A DNA stretch of 64,000 nucleotides. Origin: Acidimicrobiia bacterium (GTDB lineage: Bacteria; Actinomycetota; Acidimicrobiia; IMCC26256; JAOSJL01). Location of the stretch: the NCBI GenBank assembly GCA_027494115.1, contig JAOSJL010000001.1, positions 496,001 through 560,000 of the forward strand, written 5' to 3'. Both the position numbers and the translations under genes were made by a program. Of the stretch, positions 17,660 through 25,951 are shown in pieces (positions within the stretch are counted from its first letter, which is position 1; every line of letters begins with the position of its first letter). The notes beneath the pieces were generated by a model that made no database searches, was not told where the DNA came from, and was given only the letters and a program-made list of their open reading frames with translations.

Positions 17660-19170
17660 TCAGTGCCGGAAGTGTCGCGCTCCGGTGAACACCATGGCGA
17701 TTCCGTGCTCATCCGCAGCGGCCACGACCTCCTCGTCACGCATCGATCCCCCGGTTGGATCACCGCCTGCACTCCCGCTTCTGCGGCAGCGTCGATCCCG
17801 TCCCGGAAGGGGAAGAAGGCGTCGCTCGCACACACGCCACCCTTCGCCCGGCCCTCCGCCTTCCTCGCTGCGATCTCCGCCGAGTGCACCCGGCTCTGCT
17901 GGCCGGCGCCGATCCCGAACGCCTGGGCGTCCTTGGCCAACACGATGGCGTTCGACCCGACCGCTGCACAGATCTGCCAGGCGAACGTGAGGTCGCGCCA
18001 CTGCTCCTCGGTGGGAGTGGCCTTGGTGGCGACCTGCCACTCGTCGCGGTCGGTCGAGACGCAGTCGGGTTCCTGCACGAGCATCCCGGCTTCGAGCGCC
18101 TTGAGCTGGAGCCCGCTGATGCCGGGAAGCGGCGCCTCCAGTACTCGGAGATTCTTCTTCGCTCTCAGCGCTTCGATGGCACCGCCGGCGTAGGAGGGGG
18201 CAACGACGACCTCGGTGAACACGCCGGCGATCGCCTCGGCGGTGGACACGTCGAGTTCCCGGTTGAGTGCGACAACGCCCCCGAACGCGCTGAGGTCGTC
18301 GCACGCGAACGCGCGTCGGTAGGCCTCGGCGGGAGTGTCGGCAAGCGCCACGCCGCAGGGGTTCGCGTGCTTCACCACCACACAGGCCGTGTCGCTGAAC
18401 TCGTTGACGAGGCTCCACGACGCATCGACGTCGAGAAGGTTGATGTACGACATCTCCTTACCACCGTGCTGCACGATCCGGTCGGGCCACGCCGGCGCCA
18501 CGTTGCGCTCGCGGTACCGCGCCGCCTGTTGGTGCGGGTTCTCGCCGTAGCGCAGGACGTGTGCGCGCTCGAGGGGGATCACGAGATGTTCGGGAAGCGT
18601 CTCTTCGCGCTGGAGCCACGCCACGATGGCGGCGTCGTACGACGCCGTGAGAGCAAACGCCTCGAGCGCGAGGTCACGCCGCATCTGCTCGCCGACCGAT
18701 CCGCCGTTCGCGCGCATCTCGTCGAGCAGAGCGTCGTACTGGTCGGAGCGGGTCACGACCGTGACGGATCCGTGGTTCTTGGCCGCGGCGCGCACCATCG
18801 TGGGCCCGCCGACGTCGATCGTCTCGATCCCGGGACGTTCGACGAACGGGTAGAGGTTCACGACCACCAGGTCGATGGCGTCGATGTCATGAGTGGCCAG
18901 GTCGTCCCGGTGTGACGCTTCGTCGCGGTCGGCGAGGATTCCGCCGTGAATGCGCGGATGCAGCGTCTTGACACGTCCACCGAGCATCTCGGGAGCGCCC
19001 GTCACGTCCTCGACCGCGGTCACGGGCACACCGGCCTCGGTGAGCGCGGCTGCGGTGCCGCCCGAGCTCACGAGCTCCACACCCATTCCCGACAGCTCCC
19101 GGGCGAGTTCGACAAGCCCTTCCTTGTCGGACACCGACAGCAGCGCGCGTTCGATCTTCCGTCTCGTCAA
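17660..19170 (-). CDS. purH: Bifunctional AICAR formyltransferase/IMP cyclohydrolase (frame broken once)
   Basis: About 503 residues when one missing base is restored in the C run at 17748-17752; otherwise the last 30 residues (ending [10 protein letters not shown]) are lost. N-terminal IMP cyclohydrolase part: [40 protein letters not shown]-terminal formyltransferase part: [32 protein letters not shown], and [12 protein letters not shown]. It carries out the last two steps of IMP synthesis. The start is TTG at 19170, overlapping the purN stop as TTGA, with GGAGG upstream, which favours coupled translation with purN. Confidence 0.93.
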
Positions 19171-19772
19171 CTCCCTCCACTCCCTGCTCGTCGATCTCGA
19201 TTCCTCTCTCCGACCCTGACATCTCCGTCTGCCACGACTCGAGCCAGAACCTCGGGGTAGAGACGGCGCTCGACCTCCTTGATCCGCTCGTGGATACTCT
19301 CGGCCGTGTCGCCGTCGCGAATGTCGACCGCCTCCTGCGCCAGGATCGGACCCGCGTCGACCTCGGGGATGGCCACGTGGATCGTGCACCCCGTCACCCG
19401 CACTCCCGCCTCGAGAGCGTCCTCCACCGCGTGCGCTCCCCGGAACGCCGGCAGCAGGCTCGGATGCGTGTTGAGAACCCGACCTTCGAAAGCGTCGAAG
19501 ATCGGCTTTTCCAGGATCGTCATGAATCCGGCCATGGCGACGAGATCGACATCGTGATCGCCCAGAGCGTCGACCACCGCCTCGGTGAACGCCAGGCGGT
19601 CGGGCAGATACTCGGAGCGGTCGACCACAGCCGTGGTGACTCCGGCCTGTTCGGCGCGGTCCAGCGCCCCCGCACGCCGACGGTCCGCGACCACCACAAC
19701 GACCGGAAGATCGGCGTCGAGGATCGCCTGGAGGTTGGTGCCGCTACCCGATGCCAGAACGCCTATGCGCAC
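19167..19772 (-). CDS. purN: Phosphoribosylglycinamide formyltransferase (GART)
   Basis: 201 residues, normal length. RIGVLASGSGTNLQAIL binds the nucleotide substrate; LVAMAGFMTIL and LNTHPSLLPAFRGAHAVEDAL contain the catalytic Asn, the HPSLLP loop and the conserved region; GCTIHVAIPEVDAGPIL supplies the active-site Asp. It formylates GAR using formyl-THF in purine synthesis. The purH start overlaps its stop by four bases. The first 150 bases upstream (19773-19922) are non-coding and hold no confident signal. Confidence 0.95.
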   Translation of the reverse strand: MRIGVLASGSGTNLQAILDADLPVVVVVADRRRAGALDRAEQAGVTTAVVDRSEYLPDRLAFTEAVVDALGDHDVDLVAMAGFMTILEKPIFDAFEGRVLNTHPSLLPAFRGAHAVEDALEAGVRVTGCTIHVAIPEVDAGPILAQEAVDIRDGDTAESIHERIKEVERRLYPEVLARVVADGDVRVGERNRDRRAGSGGS

Positions 19773-19922
19773 TTTCGCAACCTAGCGCAACCCTCGAACC
19801 ACTTCCGATGGACCGAATAGTGCTAGAAAGCAGTCGAAACTTGCGTTCGGGCCGCACTTCTGATCCGATGCAGGGCGGCACAGGGCCATCGAGGCCCCAC
19901 CACAACCACTGAGGAAGGCCTC

Positions 19923-20393
19923 ATGGACAAGATCAACGAAATCAAACTCGGCGAGAAGATCATCGGAGTTTCCGGGATCCTGCTCTTCCTCGACTCGTTC
20001 CTGTCGTGGTACAGCGTCGACTTCGGGTTCGGAAGCTATACGCGCAACGGATGGCAGGCACCGAGTTCCTTTCTGAGCATCCTCGCGATCCTCATCGGCA
20101 TCGCGATGGTCACGTTGGTGATTCTCTCGAACCTCACCGACGTCGAACTACCAGAGACGCTCGGACCGCTGACCCACCCGCAGCTGTACACGATCGGCGG
20201 CGGCCTCGCGTTCGTCCTGGTGCTCATCAAGTGGATCGGCAACACGGACTACACGGCCTTCGGCCTCTACATCGGCCTGCTGTGCACGGCCGGTCTCGCC
20301 GCGGGTGGCTTCATGGTGATGCAGGGTGTCGGGGAGTCGGGCGATGCCGGCAGCGGTGGAAGCACACCACCTCCGCCACCTCCCAGCGCCTGA
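19923..20393 (+). CDS. Four-helix membrane protein of unknown function
   Basis: 156 residues with a clear GAGGAAGG ribosome binding site. It begins with a short amphipathic segment (MDKINEIKLGEKI) and has four hydrophobic spans (about 14-30, 48-70, 95-112, 120-140), the third preceded by HPQLYTIGGG. The tail is Gly/Ser-rich, ending TPPPPPPSA in the cytoplasm or outside. No family was recognised. It is the first of three neighbouring plus-strand membrane proteins; a Pro-rich tail also ends the third one. A strong rho-independent terminator follows. Confidence 0.75.
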   Translation: MDKINEIKLGEKIIGVSGILLFLDSFLSWYSVDFGFGSYTRNGWQAPSSFLSILAILIGIAMVTLVILSNLTDVELPETLGPLTHPQLYTIGGGLAFVLVLIKWIGNTDYTAFGLYIGLLCTAGLAAGGFMVMQGVGESGDAGSGGSTPPPPPPSA

Positions 20394-20440
20394 CCACACG
20401 CGGCACTGCCGCTCCGCACAACGAGACGGACGAGACGGGA

Positions 20441-20465
20441 GGGCCCCGCTGCGGCGGGGCTCTTT
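20441..20465 (+). terminator. Rho-independent terminator
   Basis: GCCCCGC (20443-20449), loop TGCG, GCGGGGC (20454-20460), then TCTTT. It ends the transcript of the 19923 gene, so the next plus-strand gene at 20546 needs its own promoter or read-through. Confidence 0.75.
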
Positions 20466-20545
20466 CGCGTCCCCATCTGAGCGCCGGACGCGATGAATAC
20501 CGCGACCGATGTAATGTGCCGGGACCACGACCGGAGGGACATAGC

Positions 20546-20965
20546 GTGACATTCTGTGGCGACTGCGGAGCGCCACTGGGCGAGGCAGCGAACTACTGCG
20601 CCCGCTGCGGCACGGCCGTCAAACTCCCAGAAGTTGCATCGGCGACGAGGTCCACACACTCTCCTCGGTCTTCGGCCGCCCGGGAGGCGCCACCAGGTCC
20701 AAGGGCCGGATTGGAGCCTGTCGCTGACTACCTCGTGCAGTCGATCCTGTGCCTCTTCGCCTTCCTGCCGACCGGAATCGTCGCGATCTTCTTCGCGGGT
20801 CGCGCGAACGACTTGAAGTCCCACGACGAGTATTGGCCGGCTGTCGAGGCGGCCAGGAGCTCCAGGATCTGGTGTTGGGTCTCCCTCGTCTGCGGCATCC
20901 TCACACTCATCATCTGGATCAGCATCGCAACATCGAGCCCCGATAGCGGCGCGGGCGCCAACTGA
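20546..20965 (+). CDS. Zinc-ribbon plus CD225/dispanin-like membrane protein
   Basis: 139 residues from the GTG at 20546 with GGAGG ahead; the frame is open further upstream but that is shadow of the previous gene. N-terminal zinc ribbon: FCGDCGAPLGEAANYCARCG (two CxxC). A linker rich in Ser/Arg follows, then two membrane helices: YLVQSILCLFAFLPTGIVAI and WCWVSLVCGILTLIIWISIA with the intervening GRANDLKSHDEYWPAVEAARSS. This spacing of an Asn/Asp-rich loop between two spans is the CD225/dispanin (interferon-induced transmembrane-like) pattern. Bacterial members are uncharacterised. Confidence 0.78.
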   Translation: MTFCGDCGAPLGEAANYCARCGTAVKLPEVASATRSTHSPRSSAAREAPPGPRAGLEPVADYLVQSILCLFAFLPTGIVAIFFAGRANDLKSHDEYWPAVEAARSSRIWCWVSLVCGILTLIIWISIATSSPDSGAGAN

Positions 20966-21150
20966 GCGCCGGCGTCTGCTGAGAAGGCGGCAGCGACGGA
21001 ACCCGGGGATCGGCGGGTCGACGCGTCGGCGCCTTGCGGTAGGCCTCCGCGCTCTGCAGGTATCGGCTTGATGCTTCTTCGGGTATCCACCACGAGGCGT
21101 GCCCGGATTGGGAAGATCGGAGCGCTCACCACGTCTTCGAGGAGGCACCC

Positions 21151-22731
21151 GTGACCGATCCGACGCAGCCGGGAGACTCGCTCCCCTACGCCGATGCCAC
21201 CAACGGTGGGGCTGACGACGGCGGTGGCAGTGGGAGTGGCAGTGGAGGCGACAACGATGGCGCAGGCGGGGCGACAGAGCCCCCTGGCAAGCGTTCGGGC
21301 ACCGACTACCTGGGCTGGCGCACACGGGTGCGGCCGCAGCCGGCGTTCAGCGGCGCGGTCGGCGCGGCCGGTGGTCTTGTCGCGGTCATCGGTGTCATCG
21401 CGCTGGGCTTCGACCAGTCGGACATCGTGTCGGGAGGTGGCGGCTCGGGAACACCGGGAGCGCTCTTCTGCGCACTGACGGTTCTCGTCGGGATGCTGGC
21501 GATCTTCCTCGGGAACGAGCCGGTGCGAGCCGGCGCCGTCACAGCCGTCGCGGTCGCTGTACCGGCCTTCTGGATCTTCCTGCTCGCCGTCGGCGCCACG
21601 AGTGATCCCACGACCTCGATAGAGATTCTCACCCTCCTGTCGTGGGCCGCTCTGTACGCGGTTCCCCCGACCAAGGGCCGCACCGTCTTCCTGGCTCTCA
21701 CCCTGCTGCTGTTGTGGGGTTTCATCGTCGATCAGGTCCAAAGCGACGAGCCGGGAGTCACCTTCGACGTCGGGAGCGCAGAGGTCGGGAGCGCAAAGAC
21801 AGTTCCGGTGGTGAACGCCGGGTTCGACGACGATGCACCACAGAACTACGGCGACGACCCCGCTCTCGACGACCTCTACGACGACTGTGAGAGCGGCGAT
21901 CTCGTCGCCTGTGACGATCTGTACTACCAGGCTCCCCTCGGCTCCGAGTACGAGGAGTTCGGATCGACCTGCGGTGATCCGTCGGGCCCGAGCTCCTTCG
22001 GTTCGTGCGCGTTGGGCGACACCTCCGACAACACCTTCGACAACAACTTCGACGACTCGCCGCCTCCGGACGGTTTCGACAACGACTTCGACTCCGGTGG
22101 AGGCGTCGACGATTCGCCGATTCCGAATGTGGAGGACGATGTCGGCGCGTTCCTGTCCACCGGTTCCGAACCCGACCGCGGGCCGGGTGTCACGTCGATG
22201 GTCATCGGACTCGTCTACCTCGGCGCGGCCTTCGGTCTCGACCGCAAGAAGCTGGGTGGCGCGGCCACACCGTTCCTCGTGCTCGGGATGTTCGCGCTCG
22301 CATTCGGATCGACCGGTGCTGTCTACGACACCCCATGGGTTCTGGGCCTCCTGCTGGTGGCCACGGGGATTCTCGGGGCCCGGATCGCAGTAGCCACGGC
22401 CCTGCGGCGAGGCTCCGCCTGGTTGGCGCTGATCATCATCGTTGTCGGGGTGCTCGTGTTCGTCGCCGACCTGTTCGAAAGCGCTGTGTCGGACGGCTCC
22501 CTGGTCGGATTCGCGCTCGTGACCGCGGCGATCGGAGTGGTGATCATCGCGGGCGCCGGGTTGGTCGTGGCCCAGGGGATCCTCCGTGATCCGCAGACAG
22601 AGGAGGAGCTGGAGGAGTTCACGCGTACCGGCGAGTTCACCCGCCCCGAGCCTCCGGCGCCTCCCGAACCGCCAGCTCCACCCGAACCGCCGGCTCCACC
22701 TCCACCTCCACCTCCAGCACCAACCGTTTGA
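21151..22731 (+). CDS. Large membrane protein with acidic exposed loop and Pro-rich tail, function unknown
   Basis: 526 residues from a GTG with GGAGG upstream. Order: a Gly/Ser/Asp-rich disordered N terminus (1-45), three or four membrane spans (about 65-195), a long Asp/Asn-rich stretch (about 215-345, including DDLYDDCESGDLVACDDLYY and FDNNFDDSPPPDG, with several Cys), then about five more spans (350-485), and a tail of repeated Pro-Glu-Pro-Pro-Ala-Pro units. The acidic loop could bind divalent cations but no known motif is present. The last codons and stop lie within a hairpin at 22727. With the genes at 19923 and 20546 it forms a run of unknown membrane proteins. Confidence 0.72.
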   Translation: MTDPTQPGDSLPYADATNGGADDGGGSGSGSGGDNDGAGGATEPPGKRSGTDYLGWRTRVRPQPAFSGAVGAAGGLVAVIGVIALGFDQSDIVSGGGGSGTPGALFCALTVLVGMLAIFLGNEPVRAGAVTAVAVAVPAFWIFLLAVGATSDPTTSIEILTLLSWAALYAVPPTKGRTVFLALTLLLLWGFIVDQVQSDEPGVTFDVGSAEVGSAKTVPVVNAGFDDDAPQNYGDDPALDDLYDDCESGDLVACDDLYYQAPLGSEYEEFGSTCGDPSGPSSFGSCALGDTSDNTFDNNFDDSPPPDGFDNDFDSGGGVDDSPIPNVEDDVGAFLSTGSEPDRGPGVTSMVIGLVYLGAAFGLDRKKLGGAATPFLVLGMFALAFGSTGAVYDTPWVLGLLLVATGILGARIAVATALRRGSAWLALIIIVVGVLVFVADLFESAVSDGSLVGFALVTAAIGVVIIAGAGLVVAQGILRDPQTEEELEEFTRTGEFTRPEPPAPPEPPAPPEPPAPPPPPPPAPTV

Positions 22732-22775
22732 TGCGTCCCTGACGCGCGCTATTCGACCTTCAGGGACGCATCAAA
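22727..22775. terminator. 16-bp inverted repeat between convergent genes (hairpin family A)
   Basis: Left arm at 22727-22742, right arm at 22760-22775, a perfect 16-bp match around a 17-base loop. It starts in the stop codon of the plus-strand gene and ends just before the sucD stop, so it can terminate both convergent transcripts. Read on the minus strand the core GCGTCC, GAATAGCGCGCG, GGACGC matches the element at 60546. Confidence 0.75.
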
Positions 22776-22777
22776 TG

Positions 22778-23662
22778 TCAGAGGTTGGCGACGACGACCG
22801 CCATGGCTTCGGCCATGGCGGTGGGGTTCTCCGCCACCACCGCGCCCGCTGAGCGCAGGGCTTCCATCTTCGCTTCGGCCGTGCCCTTCGAGCCCGACAC
22901 GATGGCGCCGGCGTGGCCCATCTTCTTGCCGGCGGGAGCGGTGACGCCCGCGATGTAGCTCACGACGGGCTTGGACATCTTCGAACCGATGAACTCGGCG
23001 GCCTCTTCTTCGGCCGAGCCGCCGATCTCACCGATCATGATCACGGCCTTGGTCTCCGGATCGGCCTCGAAACGCTCGAGGCAGTCGATGAAGCTCACAC
23101 CCGGCACCGGGTCGCCGCCGATGCCGACGCAGGTGGTCTGACCGATTCCCTTGGTCGTCATCTCGTGCAGTGCCTGGTAGGTGAGGGTTCCCGAGCGAGA
23201 GACGATGCCGACGGGCCCACCCGGCAGTGTGATCTCTCCGGGGGTGATACCGATGTTGCACCGCCCCGGGCTGATCACGCCCGGGCAGTTCGGGCCGAGA
23301 ACCAGCGTGTCGGGGAAGTCGCGTCGCAGTCGGTTGTAGAAGCGCGCTTCGTCGTGAGCGGGCACACCCTCGGTGATCACAACGATGAAACCGATCCCGG
23401 CCTCGGCGGCTTCCTCTACCGCGGCAGCGACGCCCGGGGCGGGAATGAAGATGCACGACGTGTCGGCACCGGTGGCTTCGCGCGCCTCGGCGACACTCCC
23501 GTAGATCGGTATCCCGTCCACGTCGGTACCGGCCTTCTTCGGGTTCGTCCCGGCGACCACCTGGGTCCCGTAGTCACGGTTGCGGAGGCCGTGGAACCGC
23601 CCCTGGCTGCCGGTGAGGCCCTGGTAGACGACCTTGGTGTCCTGGTCGACGAAGATGCTCAT
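22778..23662 (-). CDS. sucD: Succinyl-CoA synthetase (ADP-forming) alpha subunit
   Basis: 294 residues from ATG 23662 ([11 protein letters not shown]); upstream codons to 23749 lack homology. Landmarks: [10 protein letters not shown], the CoA-binding [34 protein letters not shown], and the catalytic phospho-histidine in [12 protein letters not shown]. With SucC it interconverts succinyl-CoA and succinate while making ATP. The sucC stop is 50 bases upstream in the same direction. Confidence 0.95.
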   Translation of the reverse strand: MSIFVDQDTKVVYQGLTGSQGRFHGLRNRDYGTQVVAGTNPKKAGTDVDGIPIYGSVAEAREATGADTSCIFIPAPGVAAAVEEAAEAGIGFIVVITEGVPAHDEARFYNRLRRDFPDTLVLGPNCPGVISPGRCNIGITPGEITLPGGPVGIVSRSGTLTYQALHEMTTKGIGQTTCVGIGGDPVPGVSFIDCLERFEADPETKAVIMIGEIGGSAEEEAAEFIGSKMSKPVVSYIAGVTAPAGKKMGHAGAIVSGSKGTAEAKMEALRSAGAVVAENPTAMAEAMAVVVANL

Positions 23663-23711
23663 GCTCTGGTGTGTCCTCCGAAGTGGGAAATGAAGTGGGT
23701 GCCGACCACCG

Positions 23712-24854
23712 TCAGGCGTTGGCGATCTCGACAGCGCGTCGCGCGGCATCGAGCATCGTCGGTTCCGACATCAGCTTCTCGTTGGGGCTGGCGGCCAGAA
23801 TCTCGCGGCCTTCCTCGGCGTTCGTTCCGTCGAGGCGTACGACGATCGGTGAGCGCAACTCCACCCGACCCATCGCCTCGACGATGCCCGTGGCGACCTC
23901 GTCGCCCCGGGTGATACCTCCGAAGATGTTGACGAGGATCGCCTTCACGTTGTCGTCGTTGTTGACGACCTCGATGGCGTTGGCGAGCAGGTCGGCTCCG
24001 GCGCCGCCTCCCACGTCGAGGAAGTTGGCGGCCGATCCGCCCACCTGGTTGACGACGTCGAGCGTGCTCATGACGAGCCCTGCACCATTGCCGATGATCC
24101 CGACGGTGCCGTCGAGACCGATGTAGTTGAGCCCCTTCTCCTTCGCCTCGCGCTCGCGTGGGTCGAGAACCTGCGTGGCCTCGTAGGCGTCCCAGTTGTC
24201 GTGGCGGTACCGGGCGTTGACGTCGAGAGTGACCTTGGCGTCGAGTGCGTGGACGCGACCGTCGGGCGTGAGGATCAGCGGGTTGATCTCCACGAGGTCG
24301 GCATCGCCGTCGACGTACGCCCTGTAGAGCTTGATCAGGATGTCGATGGCGCCATCACGTGCAGCAGGGTTCAGATTCGCCGCGTCCACCCACGCCGCGG
24401 CAGCGTCGGCGGTGAGCCCGTCGACCGGGTCGACGTGGATTCTGGCGATGGCGTCGGGCTCCTCGGCAGCCACCTGTTCGATGTCGACACCACCGCGCGC
24501 GGAGAGCATGCCGAGGTGCAGTTTGGCCGAACGATCCAGCGTGAAACTCGCGTAGTACTCCTCGGCGATGTCGCTCGCCTTCTCGATCCAGAGCAGTTCC
24601 ACCGTGTGACCCTTGATGTCCATCCCGAGGATGTTGCCGGCGTGCTCGCGCACCGAGTCGGCGTCGTCGGCGAGCTTGATCCCGCCCGCCTTGCCGCGAC
24701 CCCCGACGAGGACCTGCGCCTTGACGACGACCGGGTAGCCGATCTCCTCCGCGACGGCGACCGCATGGTCGACCGTCTCCACGGCTTCACCGGGTGATAC
24801 AGGGATGTCGTAGGCGGCGAAGAACTTCTTTCCCTGGTACTCGAACAGGTCCAC
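23712..24854 (-). CDS. sucC: Succinyl-CoA synthetase (ADP-forming) beta subunit
   Basis: 380 residues, normal length. ATP-grasp N-terminal part: MDLFEYQGKKFFAAYDIPV, VVVKAQVLVGGRGKAGGIKL; the metal/nucleotide segment DLVEINPLIL; and the C-terminal GLDGTVGIIGNGAGL and NIFGGITRGDEVA at the CoA/subunit interface. It forms the heterodimer with the downstream sucD product in the TCA cycle. A ribosome binding site (AAGGAGAA) precedes the ATG. The B12-binding mutase subunit lies 48 bases upstream in the same direction. Confidence 0.95.
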   Translation of the reverse strand: MDLFEYQGKKFFAAYDIPVSPGEAVETVDHAVAVAEEIGYPVVVKAQVLVGGRGKAGGIKLADDADSVREHAGNILGMDIKGHTVELLWIEKASDIAEEYYASFTLDRSAKLHLGMLSARGGVDIEQVAAEEPDAIARIHVDPVDGLTADAAAAWVDAANLNPAARDGAIDILIKLYRAYVDGDADLVEINPLILTPDGRVHALDAKVTLDVNARYRHDNWDAYEATQVLDPREREAKEKGLNYIGLDGTVGIIGNGAGLVMSTLDVVNQVGGSAANFLDVGGGAGADLLANAIEVVNNDDNVKAILVNIFGGITRGDEVATGIVEAMGRVELRSPIVVRLDGTNAEEGREILAASPNEKLMSEPTMLDAARRAVEIANA

Positions 24855-24902
24855 GGTTCTCCTTGGGTCTCAGAACTCGAAGGTCGGAATGCGAAGGGGT
24901 TG

Positions 24903-25325
24903 TCAGGCGGATCCGGCGAGTCGGACCTCGCGTTCGTCGAGCGCGGACTCCAGCCATGCGGAGATCTCGTCGAGGGGTGCTCCCGGGGTGAACAGCTTTG
25001 TGACACCGGCGGTCTCCAGCTCATCGACGTCGTGGTCGGGAATGATCCCGCCGCCGAATACGAGCGCGTCACCCCGGCCGCGTTCCCTCAGGGCGTCGAC
25101 GATCTTTGGGAACAGGGTGGCGTGGGCTCCCGAGAGAAGAGAGAGGCCCACGGCATCGACGTCCTCCTGGAGTGCCGCCTCGGCGACCTGTTCGGGACTC
25201 TGGAAGAGACCGGTGTAGACGACCTCGAACCCGGCGTCGCGAAGAGCGCGGGCGATGACCTTGGCTCCGCGGTCGTGTCCGTCGAGGCCCGGTTTGGCGA
25301 TCAGCACGCGGTAACGGCGCTGCAT
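24903..25325 (-). CDS. Cobalamin-binding subunit of methylmalonyl-CoA-type mutase
   Basis: 140 residues making a complete stand-alone B12-binding domain: LIAKPGLDGHDRGAKVIA contains the DxHxxG base-off cobalamin motif (H18), followed by SLLSGAH (SxL) and VFGGGIIPDHD (GG), the three signatures for dimethylbenzimidazole tail binding. It lacks the TIM-barrel catalytic part, so it would pair with a large subunit encoded elsewhere (methylmalonyl-, isobutyryl- or ethylmalonyl-CoA mutase). Sitting directly upstream of sucC-sucD, whose substrate succinyl-CoA is the methylmalonyl mutase product, it suggests propionate-type carbon entry to the TCA cycle. Confidence 0.88.
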   Translation of the reverse strand: MQRRYRVLIAKPGLDGHDRGAKVIARALRDAGFEVVYTGLFQSPEQVAEAALQEDVDAVGLSLLSGAHATLFPKIVDALRERGRGDALVFGGGIIPDHDVDELETAGVTKLFTPGAPLDEISAWLESALDEREVRLAGSA

Positions 25326-25366
25326 CCGTCTCCTGGATCCGTTCCCTGGGTTGCCGGGAGCTGCCG

Positions 25367-25951
25367 ATGCCCGGACGGCCGTTCACGGTACCCGCCCACG
25401 GGCAAGCCTCTCCAAAGGACCCGATTCGCACCGACACCACAGCCGGTTCGTCGGGCGGCTCGCAGCGCCGCGACACTGACCCCGTGGCCATCGCCAAGAA
25501 GGACGTCCCCATCCTCGTGATGTCGACGGTGATCGTGGTCGCGGCGGGTCTCGCCGTCGCGGCCGCGATCCTGTTCCTGGTGCCGCGCGGCGAGACGGGT
25601 GAGAGCAGTGGGCCGGTGCGGATCGGCCTGGCTTCGAGCATCGAGAAACAGCTCGAGGAGGGTCCCTTCTTCCAGGCCGACCCCCTCGGCGGGAACCGGT
25701 CCTTCTGGGTGGCCCTCGAGGACGGCGAGATCGTCGCCCTCGTGATCGAGGCGCCCGGGCGACCGGGTTGCGTCGTCGACTATCGGGGCCGCGACGAGAC
25801 CTTCGTCGACTGTGATGGCGAACCCGTGGCGACCGAGGCGCTGGATCGCTACTCGCTCACCGTGTCGACGGATGAGGCCACCGAAGGCGCTCTCCTCGTG
25901 GACCTCGAGGTGGTGGAACCCGCCCCGGCGCCCGCCGTCACCTCACCCTGA
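25367..25951 (+). CDS. Membrane-anchored protein, Rieske-like layout without cluster ligands
   Basis: 194 residues from ATG 25367 (GGGAG upstream) or 155 from GTG 25484. A Ser/Gly/Thr-rich N terminus is followed by one membrane span (about 48-70, ILVMSTVIVVAAGLAVAAAI). The outer domain has the order seen in Rieske proteins: ALEDGEIVALVIE, PGCVVDYRGRDETFVDCDG, then LDRYSLTVSTDE. The two Cys correspond to the positions of the CxH motifs but the His partners are missing, so no [2Fe-2S] cluster is expected. It could alternatively be an unrelated beta protein. The stop overlaps the convergent helicase gene end by nine bases. Confidence 0.6.
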   Translation: MPGRPFTVPAHGQASPKDPIRTDTTAGSSGGSQRRDTDPVAIAKKDVPILVMSTVIVVAAGLAVAAAILFLVPRGETGESSGPVRIGLASSIEKQLEEGPFFQADPLGGNRSFWVALEDGEIVALVIEAPGRPGCVVDYRGRDETFVDCDGEPVATEALDRYSLTVSTDEATEGALLVDLEVVEPAPAPAVTSP

